Positions 1-8,984 of a DNA stretch of 64,000 nt are shown in pieces (position 1 is the stretch's first letter; each line of letters begins with the position of its first letter). The notes beneath the pieces are model-generated. The model did no database searches. It saw nothing but the letters and a program-made list of their open reading frames with translations, and was not told the DNA's origin. The DNA is from UBA9926 sp038131595. GTDB lineage: Bacteria; Pseudomonadota; Gammaproteobacteria; Pseudomonadales; Azotimanducaceae. The position numbers were made by a program, and so were the translations under genes. The stretch lies in the NCBI GenBank assembly GCA_038131595.1, contig JAYPPR010000007.1:36816-100815 (forward strand), given 5' to 3'.

Positions 1-663
1 CTGCCGCTGCAGATTGTCCTGAGACCCGCACAGATTGCAGGGAATGATCGGAAAAGCTTCCATCTCTGCATAGGCGGCAAGGTCTTTCTCTTTACAGTAG
101 GCGAGCGGTCTAATGAGAATATTCTCACCGTCGTCGGACTTGAGCTTGGGCGGCATCGCTTTCAGCTTGCCTCCGAAAAACAAGTTCAGAAAGAATGTCT
201 CGAGAATGTCGTCGCGGTGGTGGCCTAACGCCACTTTGGTAAATCCAGCCTCTCTCGCATGCCGATACAAAATGCCTCGCCTAAATCGGGAGCACCAGCC
301 ACAGTAGGTTTTCCCATCGGGCACCATCTCCTTGACGAGCGAGTAGGTGTCTTCTTCTAGAATCTCAAATGGTACGCCAATCGCCTGCAAATAATCGGGT
401 AAGACATGCTCTGGAAAGCCGGGTTGCTTCTGATCCAAGTTCACGGCAACCAACTCGAAGTCGATAGGTGCTCGCGCCTGCAAATGTCGCAAAAGCGCCA
501 ACATCGCATAGGAGTCTTTCCCACCCGAGAGACACACCATGATCCGATCGCCAGATTCGATCATGTTGAAGTCGGCAATCGCTTTGCCAACCTCTCGACG
601 CAATCGTTTCTCAAGCTTCAGCTGCTCGCGCTTTTCCTTCGCTGCCTTTGAAGAATCTGGCAT
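1..663 (-). CDS. ttcA: tRNA 2-thiocytidine(32) synthetase TtcA, C-terminal end cut by the window edge
   Basis: TtcA is a cytoplasmic Fe-S enzyme that thiolates cytidine 32 of certain tRNAs with ATP activation. Reading leftwards from an ATG at 661-663, about 221 codons are visible. The PP-loop SGGKDS lies at residues 46-51, preceded by IMVCL. Further on there is a YCGWC pair, a GHHRDD segment and a CNLCG motif near the edge; the CxxC cysteines are the family's cluster/active-site cysteines. The family is about 270-310 residues, so the last part lies outside the window. It starts 55 bp from the divergent polysaccharide deacetylase gene. Identity is clear. Confidence 0.95.
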   Translation of the reverse strand, partial: MPDSSKAAKEKREQLKLEKRLRREVGKAIADFNMIESGDRIMVCLSGGKDSYAMLALLRHLQARAPIDFELVAVNLDQKQPGFPEHVLPDYLQAIGVPFEILEEDTYSLVKEMVPDGKTYCGWCSRFRRGILYRHAREAGFTKVALGHHRDDILETFFLNLFFGGKLKAMPPKLKSDDGENILIRPLAYCKEKDLAAYAEMEAFPIIPCNLCGSQDNLQRQ

Positions 664-718
664 CAGGCTATACTCCTTCGATGCGCGCAATCTTAACATT
701 CGACGAGAAGGGATCTCC

Positions 719-1780
719 ATGAATCGAACGTGGCTAACCGTTTTATTGCTGTGCTTTGTCCTCCCAAGCGCCAACGCCCTAGTCATTCTCCAGTATCACC
801 ATATCGATGATTCAACACCGTATTCGACCAGCACTGCCCCAGAGCGATTTGAGGCGCATCTCAAATTATTAGACGAATTGGGGGCAACCATCGTCAGGCT
901 GGAGGACGCCATTGTCCGCGATCCAAACCAACTGCCCGACGCCGCGGGAGGAAACGATACCGAGCTGAGAATAGCGATTACCTTCGACGATGCCTTTGCG
1001 AGCATCTATGACGAGGCGTTCCCCTTACTTTCCGAAAGACAATGGCCGTTCACCATCTTTGTAGCGCCGAACCTGGTCGGATTAAATCGTCAGTATTTAT
1101 CTTGGGATCAACTCAGGGAGATGCAAGCGGGTGGCGCGACCATTGCCAATCACAGTCTTGGACATGAGCACCTGATTAGGCTCGAACCGGATGAGAGTGA
1201 AGCGGACTGGCTAGCGAGAATTAAAGCGAATACGCTTGCAGCAGAGCGCGTGCTAACCGAGCAGTTAGGCTCGAGGCCCAAACTCTATGCCTTGCCTTAT
1301 GGGGAGTACCGGCCAAGCCTCGTTCAGCAGTTCCACGAAATGGGCTATACGGTCTTTGGTCAACAAAGCGGCGCGACCACAGGGATCGATTTAGTTCCCA
1401 CCGTTCACCCGCGTTTTCCCATGGGCGGGCCTTACAGCCGCCTTGGGCCACTGCGGGACAAATTACGGGCGCTTCCCTTTCCGAGTGACCAAACGCTCAT
1501 CGACCCCCTCCTTGCTCATGCAGAGAGTAGGCCCTCGATGCTTCTGACTGTTTCTGGCGCCTTAACCAAGACACATCTACCCAACTGCTTCGGACCAGGT
1601 GGCTCGCTTTCTCTTGAACGCTTGGGTCAAGATCAGTTCCGAGTATCAACGAGTGAGCCCGTGCCCGTGGGCCGCTCTCGATTCAACTGCACACTGAGAG
1701 CAACTGACGGTCGGTACTATTGGTTCTCACAGTTGTGGATGCGCCGCGCACCGCTTGAAGCGTGGTGGGAAGAGTCGTAA
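719..1780 (+). CDS. Exported polysaccharide deacetylase (NodB-type, carbohydrate esterase 4 family)
   Basis: A 353-residue protein. The ATG at 719 was chosen because it gives a clean signal peptide (hydrophobic LLLCFVLPSANA, likely cleavage after ANA); the upstream in-frame extension overlaps ttcA on the other strand and does not look like protein. The NodB metal and catalytic motif TFDD is at residues 88-91 and HSLGH, the two zinc histidines, at 145-149. QYHHID at the mature N terminus is typical of PgaB-like and related exported deacetylases. It would remove N-acetyl groups from a cell-envelope polysaccharide in the periplasm. The substrate cannot be told. It ends 11 bp before the convergent ABC permease gene. 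Confidence 0.88.
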   Translation: MNRTWLTVLLLCFVLPSANALVILQYHHIDDSTPYSTSTAPERFEAHLKLLDELGATIVRLEDAIVRDPNQLPDAAGGNDTELRIAITFDDAFASIYDEAFPLLSERQWPFTIFVAPNLVGLNRQYLSWDQLREMQAGGATIANHSLGHEHLIRLEPDESEADWLARIKANTLAAERVLTEQLGSRPKLYALPYGEYRPSLVQQFHEMGYTVFGQQSGATTGIDLVPTVHPRFPMGGPYSRLGPLRDKLRALPFPSDQTLIDPLLAHAESRPSMLLTVSGALTKTHLPNCFGPGGSLSLERLGQDQFRVSTSEPVPVGRSRFNCTLRATDGRYYWFSQLWMRRAPLEAWWEES

Positions 1781-1791
1781 ACGATCTATTG

Positions 1792-4284
1792 CTATGCCAG
1801 CTGACGCAAAATGAGCGCAGGAGAGACCCTAACGAGCCCGCGGGTAAACCAGAGGCCAATGGCCGCGATCAAAACGGCGCCCACGAGAGGACCCAGCGCC
1901 CAAAGCTCTGGCGACATGGTGTACTGTAACTCGAACACCTCTGTCTCCAGGTAAAAAACACTGACCTCGGCACCCAGCGCCGCAACCAATCCTGCCATGG
2001 CGCCGAGCACCAGGAATTCAAAGGCCAAGCTTTTAATGATCAAACCATTAGCCGCCCCGAGTGTTCTTAAAATGACGAACTGGCGCATGCGCTCGTCCAT
2101 CGACGCCTGAAGGCTGGCAATCAAAACCGTAGCTCCAGCGAGCAATATCAACCCCAGCACGAATTCAATGGCCAGCGTGACTTGAGCAATGATTAACTGG
2201 ACCTGCTCGATGATGGCATCGACCTCAATGATGGTCACAGTAGGGTATTCCCTTAGCAAATCGTTCAAGACCGCTTTTTTGCTTCGGTCTAGATAAAAGC
2301 TCGTCAGCACAGTGGATGGAAAGTCATCCAAGCTTCCCGGGGACAAAATGATATAAAAATTCGGCTGCAAGTTATCCCAGGCAACTTCTCGAATACTGGT
2401 CACCACGACCTCGAGCGGCCTGCCCTCTATGTCGAACTGAAGTTTATCGCCGACCACGAGGCTGTTTCGTTCTGCGTACTCTCGCTCAAGCGACACTTCA
2501 GGGCGGTTGGCGTCGCCTACTCCCCACCACTGTCCAGACACTATCTCGTTGTCATCCGGCAGGAGCGATGCCTCCGTTAGATTTCGAGTCGATCTCGCAT
2601 TGGGCGCTCGATCTTCCCCTGGCCGCTCGCTTCGCCGCGGTGGAGGCTCCGCGCCATTGACCGCCGTGATTCTCCCGCGAATCATTGGGTAAGCCGGTGA
2701 CAGCTTGATCCCTGATTCATTGAGCTGGCGCTCGAGTCCAGGTAACTCGTCCGGCGCAATGTTCAGCGCGTAGTGGTTGGGCGCATCTTCGGGGATCTGC
2801 TGTTGCCACTCTGAGAGCAGCGAAGTGCGCACTAGGAAAATCAGCAACAGCAACATAATGGCAAGACCGAACGTCATCACCTGAACCAAGTTTTCGCGTT
2901 GACGTCTACGAATGCCCGCCATCGCAAGCCGCAAGGAACTCCCAGCCAGCATCCCGATCGGTTGCCCTGATCTTAAGAGCAATATGCCCACTACTGCCAA
3001 AACGCCCCCGATGGCGACCACTCCTGAGAGAATGAGCAGCGTGAGGGTCACATCTCCGCTGTACCACATCATGAGACAAAGCGTTCCTACGACCCCACTT
3101 GCATAGGACCAACGCCGCAGCGGTGCAGCATCGGCCATCTCTCGTCTTATCACTCGACTGGGGGACACCTCCCGGAGCGATAAAATGGGAGGCAGAGCGA
3201 ACGCGAGCAAGCAGATGGCTCCAGTCGCACCACCTAATACGAGCGGTGAAAAGCCCGGCGCCGGCAAGGTCACAGGAATAAAAGGCGCCAGCACTGCCGA
3301 GACTCCCCACTGAACAGTAACTCCCAAGAGGGACCCTGCGAAGGTTGTCGTCAATCCGAGCAAAACAAACATGCCTACAAATAGCCGATCAATCGTTTGC
3401 GGAGTCGCGCCTACTGTCTTCAGCAAAGCAATGTGATCTAAGTGTCGATCAGCAAAGCGATGCGCCGAAAGCGCGATCGCAATCCCCGCTAGTACCACAG
3501 CGAGCAGGCTACCGAGCAACAAGAAGCGCTCGGCTCGCTCAAGCGCTCGACCAATTTGTTCAGCACCGCCCCTAACACCAAAAAGACGTATACCATCAGG
3601 GAGATTCGCGGCTACCTCAGCGCTCCACTCAGCCAGCGCCTCTGAATCGCCGGCCACCAGCAGCTTGTATGTCACTCGGCTGCCAGGCTGAATCACGCCG
3701 GTCTGCTCGACATCGTCCCAGTGCATCAAAATACGGGGACCCACTGCGTTAAACCCGCCGCCACGATCTGGCTCTTTTAGCAGTACTTTTTTCGCGGGCA
3801 AGAGGGCACGACCAATTTCTAGCTCCTCCCCCATTTCAATATCAATCGAAGCAAAGAGCCGACTCTCAAGCCATAATTCTCCAGGAATTGGTCCACGCTC
3901 GACGGGCTGCCCCCGGGCAAAAGGCGTATCGCCAGCGATCAGCGTTCCCCTGAGCGGGTATCCCTCATCAACAGCCTTCACGGACCCAAGCTGCGCTCGA
4001 TCCTCTGAAAACGCCATGGATAAAAATTCGACCGTCCGAGTCGTCTCAAGCCCTAACGCGCTGGCGCTCGCTGCGTACTGGGCGGGAATTGGGTTGCTTG
4101 AAGACAGTACTCGGTCTGCTGCGATGAAGGACGCTGACTCGAGGGCTAGCGCGCGTTGCAAACGATCGACGAAAAATCCTATGGTTGTTACTGTGCCTAC
4201 AGCGATGATCATCGCTGAGATCAATAAACCCAGTTCGCCGCCGCGCAACTCGCGACGAAGCATGGTTAGCGCGAGCCGCATCAA
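1792..4284 (-). CDS. ABC transporter permease, FtsX/MacB-like (YbbP family)
   Basis: An 830-residue inner-membrane protein. It has one N-terminal membrane helix, a long extracytoplasmic domain, a cluster of three helices near the middle (LLLGSLLAVVLAGIAIALSA onwards), two further central helices, then a second extracytoplasmic domain and the last helix set. This is the duplicated FtsX layout of the YbbP family. Its ATG overlaps the stop of the ATPase gene by 4 bp, so the two are translationally coupled. The ybbA-ybbP pair divergent from tesA is a conserved arrangement in Proteobacteria. The pair is thought to act on lipids or lipoproteins at the envelope, but the substrate is not established. 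Confidence 0.9.
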   Translation of the reverse strand: MMRLALTMLRRELRGGELGLLISAMIIAVGTVTTIGFFVDRLQRALALESASFIAADRVLSSSNPIPAQYAASASALGLETTRTVEFLSMAFSEDRAQLGSVKAVDEGYPLRGTLIAGDTPFARGQPVERGPIPGELWLESRLFASIDIEMGEELEIGRALLPAKKVLLKEPDRGGGFNAVGPRILMHWDDVEQTGVIQPGSRVTYKLLVAGDSEALAEWSAEVAANLPDGIRLFGVRGGAEQIGRALERAERFLLLGSLLAVVLAGIAIALSAHRFADRHLDHIALLKTVGATPQTIDRLFVGMFVLLGLTTTFAGSLLGVTVQWGVSAVLAPFIPVTLPAPGFSPLVLGGATGAICLLAFALPPILSLREVSPSRVIRREMADAAPLRRWSYASGVVGTLCLMMWYSGDVTLTLLILSGVVAIGGVLAVVGILLLRSGQPIGMLAGSSLRLAMAGIRRRQRENLVQVMTFGLAIMLLLLIFLVRTSLLSEWQQQIPEDAPNHYALNIAPDELPGLERQLNESGIKLSPAYPMIRGRITAVNGAEPPPRRSERPGEDRAPNARSTRNLTEASLLPDDNEIVSGQWWGVGDANRPEVSLEREYAERNSLVVGDKLQFDIEGRPLEVVVTSIREVAWDNLQPNFYIILSPGSLDDFPSTVLTSFYLDRSKKAVLNDLLREYPTVTIIEVDAIIEQVQLIIAQVTLAIEFVLGLILLAGATVLIASLQASMDERMRQFVILRTLGAANGLIIKSLAFEFLVLGAMAGLVAALGAEVSVFYLETEVFELQYTMSPELWALGPLVGAVLIAAIGLWFTRGLVRVSPALILRQLA

Positions 4285-4973
4285 CGCGTTTGCCCCTCTG
4301 CCGCAATACTGTCGACGACTTTTCCTGCCTCTAACCGAATGGATCGGTCACATTGCTGTGCAAGATTGGCATCGTGGGTCACAAGAATAAGGGTTGTCCC
4401 AGCGTCACGGTTAATCTCAAACAGAAGTTCCACGACCTTTTGGCCGGTCGCTGTGTCTAAGTTGCCTGTCGGCTCGTCAGCGAATAAGACTCGAGGCTCC
4501 ATTGCAAACGCTCGCGCAATGGCTACCCGTTGCTGCTCACCCCCTGAGAGTTGTCTCGGGTAATGGGTCAGGCGGTGTGATAAACCCACTCTATCAAGCC
4601 ATTCTCTCGCCTTCTCGGAGGCCCTTCCCTCCCCATTCAGCTCAAGGGGAAGCATGACGTTTTCAACGGCCGTTAGGCTCGACAGCAGCTGAAAAGACTG
4701 GAATACGAACCCGATCCACTCAGCGCGAAATGCTGCACGCTCAGCTTCTGACATATTCGAAAGGTTATCTCGACCATGATAGATAACACTGCCGTCTGTA
4801 GGCTCATCTAGCCCGGCAAGCAGACTGAGCAGGGTTGATTTGCCCGACCCTGAAGCGCCGACGATCGCCACACGCTCCTCGGCGGCAATTTCAAGCGACA
4901 CTCCGTCGAGAATCGTGAGTTCTCCGTCGGATGTTTGAACCCGTTTGCTCAACGCTTGCGTCACTAACAACAT
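4281..4973 (-). CDS. ABC transporter ATP-binding protein (YbbA/LolD-like)
   Basis: Partner ATPase of the downstream permease. Walker A is GASGSGKST, the signature is LSGGEQQRVAIARAF and Walker B runs into FADEPTGNLD, as in the LolD/MacB class. The ATG at 4973 was chosen because GAGG lies 6 nt before it and the protein then begins right at the conserved domain (MLLVTQALSKRV). An in-frame ATG at 5024 would add 17 residues and leave only 19 bp to the divergent tesA. Length from 4973 is 230 residues, normal for the family. Cytoplasmic face of the inner membrane. Confidence 0.92.
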   Translation of the reverse strand: MLLVTQALSKRVQTSDGELTILDGVSLEIAAEERVAIVGASGSGKSTLLSLLAGLDEPTDGSVIYHGRDNLSNMSEAERAAFRAEWIGFVFQSFQLLSSLTAVENVMLPLELNGEGRASEKAREWLDRVGLSHRLTHYPRQLSGGEQQRVAIARAFAMEPRVLFADEPTGNLDTATGQKVVELLFEINRDAGTTLILVTHDANLAQQCDRSIRLEAGKVVDSIAAEGQTR

Positions 4974-5043
4974 GGCCTGCCTCAATTCATGGATGTGAGA
5001 TGCTGCAGTCCATTGCGGCGTCATCTTCGATTACAATAACGAT

Positions 5044-5691
5044 ATGCTGTCTAAGACTTTAGTTTTCAAGTTACCCCAAGCGCTCGCCGCAATCGCTATT
5101 GCTTTATTCGCAATGGGAACCTCCATTTCTACGCAAGCCCAAACCAAGCGGTCCATCCTGGTTTATGGGGACAGTATTAGCGCTGCCTATGGCATGGACT
5201 TTAGCGACGGTTGGGCTCAACAGCTTGGGGCCGAATTAGACGCGATAACCTTGGTAAATGCTAGCGTTAGTGGAGAAACCACAGGCGGAGGGCTGACGCG
5301 CCTGCCCAAGGCTCTCGCCGTTCACAACCCTAATCTGGTGATTCTTGAGCTGGGGGGCAATGATGGCTTACGCGGCTACCCCATCGATCGGATCCAAAAT
5401 AATCTTATCGCTATGATTCAGGCCATCAGAGCCTCAGGGTCTGAGGTCGCACTGATTGGCATGGTCCTGCCGCCAAATTACGGGCAGCGGTACCTCACTA
5501 AATTTATTGGCATGTATGCGGCCATTGCCGAGAGCGAGGACATCCACTACTTCCTACCTGCCCTGCTCGATGGATTAGATACCCCGCAAGATCTACTCCA
5601 GCGCGATGGCATTCACCCCACCGCAGACGCGCAGCCGTTGATCAAGGCCCAGATTCATGAACTTATTGACCCGTGGATCAATGATGACTAG
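5044..5691 (+). CDS. tesA: Arylesterase / acyl-CoA thioesterase I / lysophospholipase L1
   Basis: A 215-residue SGNH hydrolase with a signal peptide (ALAAIAIALFAMG, likely cleavage after AQA). The family blocks are all present: GDSIS with the nucleophile serine, GGNDG for the oxyanion hole, and DGIHPTADAQ carrying the catalytic Asp and His. TesA is a periplasmic esterase and thioesterase of broad specificity. It is divergent from the ABC pair with a very short intergenic region, so the two promoters must overlap or lie within the first codons. No clear ribosome binding site is seen before the ATG. Confidence 0.94.
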   Translation: MLSKTLVFKLPQALAAIAIALFAMGTSISTQAQTKRSILVYGDSISAAYGMDFSDGWAQQLGAELDAITLVNASVSGETTGGGLTRLPKALAVHNPNLVILELGGNDGLRGYPIDRIQNNLIAMIQAIRASGSEVALIGMVLPPNYGQRYLTKFIGMYAAIAESEDIHYFLPALLDGLDTPQDLLQRDGIHPTADAQPLIKAQIHELIDPWINDD

Positions 5692-5762
5692 GTCTCCTGA
5701 ATGTTGCCGAACCCATCTCCACTGAATGCTTCCTCTTTAGCGCCGAGTCGATACCTAAAGCA

Positions 5763-6461
5763 CTAGCCCAGTAACGCTTTGCGTTCCCGCCAATCGGGCA
5801 TCTTCGCTGCTAGATACGCCCAAAACGCGTTCGAGTGGTCCCAGTGGGTTAAATGACAGAGTTCGTGCCAAATCACGTACTCCACGGCGGCGATGGGTTG
5901 CTCGATCAACGCAACATTAATCAAGATATCGCCCTTGCTGGAACAGCTCCCCCATCTTCTTGTCATTTTGCGCACGCCAACGCTACGCGGAGATGGCGCC
6001 CCGAATTGCTGTGACAATCTTCCTGTTTCAAATCTGAACAACCGCTCTGCTTGCCCCTTGGCCCATTGATCGAAGAGCCGGGCAATTTTAGGGAGGTCAT
6101 CTTGATCCTTGACGGTGAGAAAGAAGCCATCGGTTTGGTCTAACACAACCATCTGCGCGCGACCCGCCTTAACATGCACATCTCGCCAATGCCCTAGCCA
6201 CCTCACCGAACCGCCATCGACCAATTCGCGTTCTCTGGGTTTTGCAACCCGTCGCATCTCCTCCACCGCCTTAGAAAGCCAAGCCCGCTTGCCATCCAGA
6301 TACGATTCAAGCACGGGTATCGAGCACGACTCAGGTATTCGGCATTCCACCTCAGCACCCGGATGGACCAGTAACGATAAGGTCTTTCGCTTACTTCGAA
6401 GGATGTGAATCGGGAGCGATTCGCCCCCCAGATTAAACGTAAAAAACGATGTATGTGGCAC
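5763..6461 (-). CDS. YgjP-like zinc metallopeptidase (DUF45, M48-related)
   Basis: The C-terminal half carries HELCHLTHWDHSNAFW, the HExxH zinc motif with the downstream HS typical of the YgjP/SprT-like DUF45 family; KMTRRWGSCSSKG before it is the family's second conserved block. The start is uncertain. A GTG at 6461 sits just after the stop of the upstream bolA gene and begins the protein close to the domain edge (232 residues). A GTG at 6542 would overlap bolA by 73 bp. No strong ribosome binding site distinguishes them. Probably cytoplasmic; the substrate is unknown. Confidence 0.85.
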   Translation of the reverse strand: MPHTSFFTFNLGGESLPIHILRSKRKTLSLLVHPGAEVECRIPESCSIPVLESYLDGKRAWLSKAVEEMRRVAKPRERELVDGGSVRWLGHWRDVHVKAGRAQMVVLDQTDGFFLTVKDQDDLPKIARLFDQWAKGQAERLFRFETGRLSQQFGAPSPRSVGVRKMTRRWGSCSSKGDILINVALIEQPIAAVEYVIWHELCHLTHWDHSNAFWAYLAAKMPDWRERKALLG

Positions 6462-6469
6462 AGCCGGGA

Positions 6470-6805
6470 TTATATCGACGCCTTTAATTCGCCACCCAGA
6501 CAGTGCGGAGATGAAGGCGCATTCGCGCCTCGCGACTGCCACTCCTCTGGCGTATAGGTATGTAACGCTAACGCGTGGATTTGGCCCAGTTCTTCCTCCA
6601 GCAGCGAATTAATACCCTTGTGACGCTGGATTAGCCGCTTACCGTTGAACTCGTCAGTGGCAATCACGACGCGAAAGTGGCTCTCCGAACCCGGTGGCAC
6701 ATTGTGGGTGTGGCTCTCATTTTCTACGGTAAGAAAAATAGGGTCGAAAGCCGCCTTCAGTCGGTCGTAAATGCTTCGCTGCATTGGCCCAAAACTTTGC
6801 TCCAT
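6470..6805 (-). CDS. bolA: BolA family transcriptional regulator / iron-sulfur cluster partner
   Basis: A 111-residue protein with the BolA fold: NESHTHNVPPGSESHFRVVI, then GKRLIQRHKGINSLL and IHALALHTYTPEEW. The conserved His residues that contact monothiol glutaredoxin clusters are present. BolA proteins act in stress response, cell morphology and Fe-S/iron handling. GAGAGGGAG lies just before the ATG at 6805. It follows the cyclase gene's left end by 26 bp on the same strand and precedes the metallopeptidase gene directly, suggesting a short operon. Confidence 0.92.
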   Translation of the reverse strand: MEQSFGPMQRSIYDRLKAAFDPIFLTVENESHTHNVPPGSESHFRVVIATDEFNGKRLIQRHKGINSLLEEELGQIHALALHTYTPEEWQSRGANAPSSPHCLGGELKASI

Positions 6806-6831
6806 GAACTCCCTCTCTACCCTGCCTTGAT

Positions 6832-8949
6832 TTAGCCTTTCTCAGTCAATGTGAAGACTCCGTCCCAATCGGCCTCACGCCTAGGACCTTTGCGTCTATC
6901 GTTCCCCCTTCTGGACTCCCCTGTCCCATCTCGCATTCTGGATGCACGCGCTTTTTGAATCTCGCTCGGCCCATCATTCGGCATTAGCGACAGACATTGA
7001 TCAAAAAGCGCCGCTGCAGGTTCAAACTCCTTGTTCCGCATCGCCTCGAGCCCCCGATGGTAGGTATCGACCATGTCTGCGAGGACACCGGTGGTTTGAT
7101 GCTTCCGATTCAGTAACTGATACACGCGAATCGGCTCATCTTTACCAACCACTCGAATCACGTCGAGCTCGCGAACATCAACCTCATCGGCGCATTGAAG
7201 GTAGGTAGCTTCCGAGATCATCAAATCTGACTTAAAGGCTTTGTTGGCGCCCTCGAGCCTCGATGCCAAATTCACGGCGTCCCCCATGATCGTGTAATTG
7301 ACCCGCTGAGTGGAACCCATGTTGCCGACCACCATTGGGCCTGTATTCAATCCCATTCGGACACTGACTTGTGGGCGTCCTTCCGCCAACCATTTCTCGC
7401 CAAGCGGACCTAATGCGTCCCGCATATCAAGACTGGCAAAGCAGGCCTGTCGCGCATGATTAGGGTCTGGTAATGGCGCGCCCCAAAAGGCGATGATCGC
7501 GTCGCCTTCGAACTTATCAATGGTTCCACCCGTCTCGATAATGACGTCGCACATTGCGGTCAAGTACTCATTCAATAGGTTCACAAGTTCTGTGGGCGTC
7601 ATGCTCTCGGAGAAGCTTGAGAACCCAGCAATATCAGAAAAATACGCGGTCATCTCGCGCTCTTCGCCACCAAGGCTCAACTTCTCGGGATCTTTGACTA
7701 AGTCCTCAACCACCGCTGGGGAAAGGTACTGGCCAAACGCTTCTCGAATGTAGGCTTTCTGGCCCCTTTCGAACAAGTAATGACGAATATTGGTCATGAT
7801 CATTGCAGTCACGATGGCTGCGAGGTTGTAGGTCATAGACACCACCCACCCCGCCTGTATGTAAGCCACGAATGCAGCGACCACAAATATTCCCAGCACC
7901 GCGAAGCTCGCAGAATTTCTTAAGAGCGGAGAAGCAAGCGTAGCCAACCCGATCATACTGCCCATCAACACCAGTGCGATCAGACATTCGAAAATATAAG
8001 GGAGGCTTCGAAGCGGCCCCCCTTTCAATAGGGTATCGATCTGACTGGCAATGATATTGACCCCAAATATATTGCCTACCGGAGTCTCGAATTGATCGTG
8101 CGCGACCTCCGCCACTTCGCCCAACAGTACGATGTTGCCATCTACCTCGTAGGCTAGATCCATGAGTTCTTCTTCGTCGACGAACAAAATGTCGCCTGCG
8201 TAAATTCCCAGCTCCTCGTGCAGATGAAGATGACCACTCCCACTAAAGCGGGGTTTGAGCTTGGGAAAGTCGATATAAAAGTCATTGAATTGATCGAGCT
8301 GAATCGCGAGGGAATCACCCAGCGTTAATTGACCGTCCTGAATGCGCGGCGTGACGCCAAGGAATTGGGATACCGCCTCAACGGAAAATGGCCACTGCTG
8401 ATCCTGTTCCGCAACTTCTGGATAGACACGCAAACGCACCATGGTCTCGCGCAATTCACTGTTCGACGAGATGTTCGAATAACCACTCGTTGCAGAGGCA
8501 GTAAAGTCTGGGATCGCGTAGTTCATGCCCTGGAATACCGCATCTTTAAATTCAGCCTGCGAAACGAGCAATACGTTCCCTGCGGATGCCATTGCTCCAG
8601 CAAGGGCTGGATCCTCCCCGTATGCGGAGGGAGAATCGAGGAGCATATCAACCCCGATCACCGCGGCGCCCATCGCTTTGAGCCTGAGAATCAATGTTCC
8701 AAGGTCTTCACGACGCAGTGGATAAGCCTGATACTCGTCGTAGAACGCCTCATCGGTGTAGATCACCCGAACGTTCGGCAGAGGTTTGACCGCTTGCTGA
8801 TCGCCACTCGCATGTCTAAAGGCCTGCCGGTAGGACAACAGTTCATCCTCAACCAGCGTGAAGGCCTCAGAGTATTCGAGCGCAGTAAAAAGGATAAACA
8901 CACAAACGATGAGCGGCAGATCAAACAGCTCGCGAGCTTTACTTAGCAT
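6832..8949 (-). CDS. CHASE2-domain class III adenylate/guanylate cyclase
   Basis: A 705-residue membrane sensor. After an N-terminal helix (LPLIVCVFILFTALEY) comes an extracytoplasmic CHASE2 domain (about 45-330), then two or three helices (about 335-410) and a C-terminal cyclase domain. EREMTAYFSDIAGFSSF supplies the metal aspartate, KFEGDAIIAFWGAP the second aspartate and a base-contacting lysine, and YTIMGDAVNLASRLEG the rest of the site. Lysine plus threonine at the base-selecting positions favours ATP, so cAMP is the likely product. A basic tail (GNDRRKGPRR) follows. The ATG at 8949 has AAGG 7 nt upstream; a GTG two codons earlier is possible. The FecR-like gene lies just upstream. Confidence 0.92.
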   Translation of the reverse strand: MLSKARELFDLPLIVCVFILFTALEYSEAFTLVEDELLSYRQAFRHASGDQQAVKPLPNVRVIYTDEAFYDEYQAYPLRREDLGTLILRLKAMGAAVIGVDMLLDSPSAYGEDPALAGAMASAGNVLLVSQAEFKDAVFQGMNYAIPDFTASATSGYSNISSNSELRETMVRLRVYPEVAEQDQQWPFSVEAVSQFLGVTPRIQDGQLTLGDSLAIQLDQFNDFYIDFPKLKPRFSGSGHLHLHEELGIYAGDILFVDEEELMDLAYEVDGNIVLLGEVAEVAHDQFETPVGNIFGVNIIASQIDTLLKGGPLRSLPYIFECLIALVLMGSMIGLATLASPLLRNSASFAVLGIFVVAAFVAYIQAGWVVSMTYNLAAIVTAMIMTNIRHYLFERGQKAYIREAFGQYLSPAVVEDLVKDPEKLSLGGEEREMTAYFSDIAGFSSFSESMTPTELVNLLNEYLTAMCDVIIETGGTIDKFEGDAIIAFWGAPLPDPNHARQACFASLDMRDALGPLGEKWLAEGRPQVSVRMGLNTGPMVVGNMGSTQRVNYTIMGDAVNLASRLEGANKAFKSDLMISEATYLQCADEVDVRELDVIRVVGKDEPIRVYQLLNRKHQTTGVLADMVDTYHRGLEAMRNKEFEPAAALFDQCLSLMPNDGPSEIQKARASRMRDGTGESRRGNDRRKGPRREADWDGVFTLTEKG

Positions 8950-8984
8950 GGGCACCCTTCTCTAACCGCAGATCATTGGGGCCG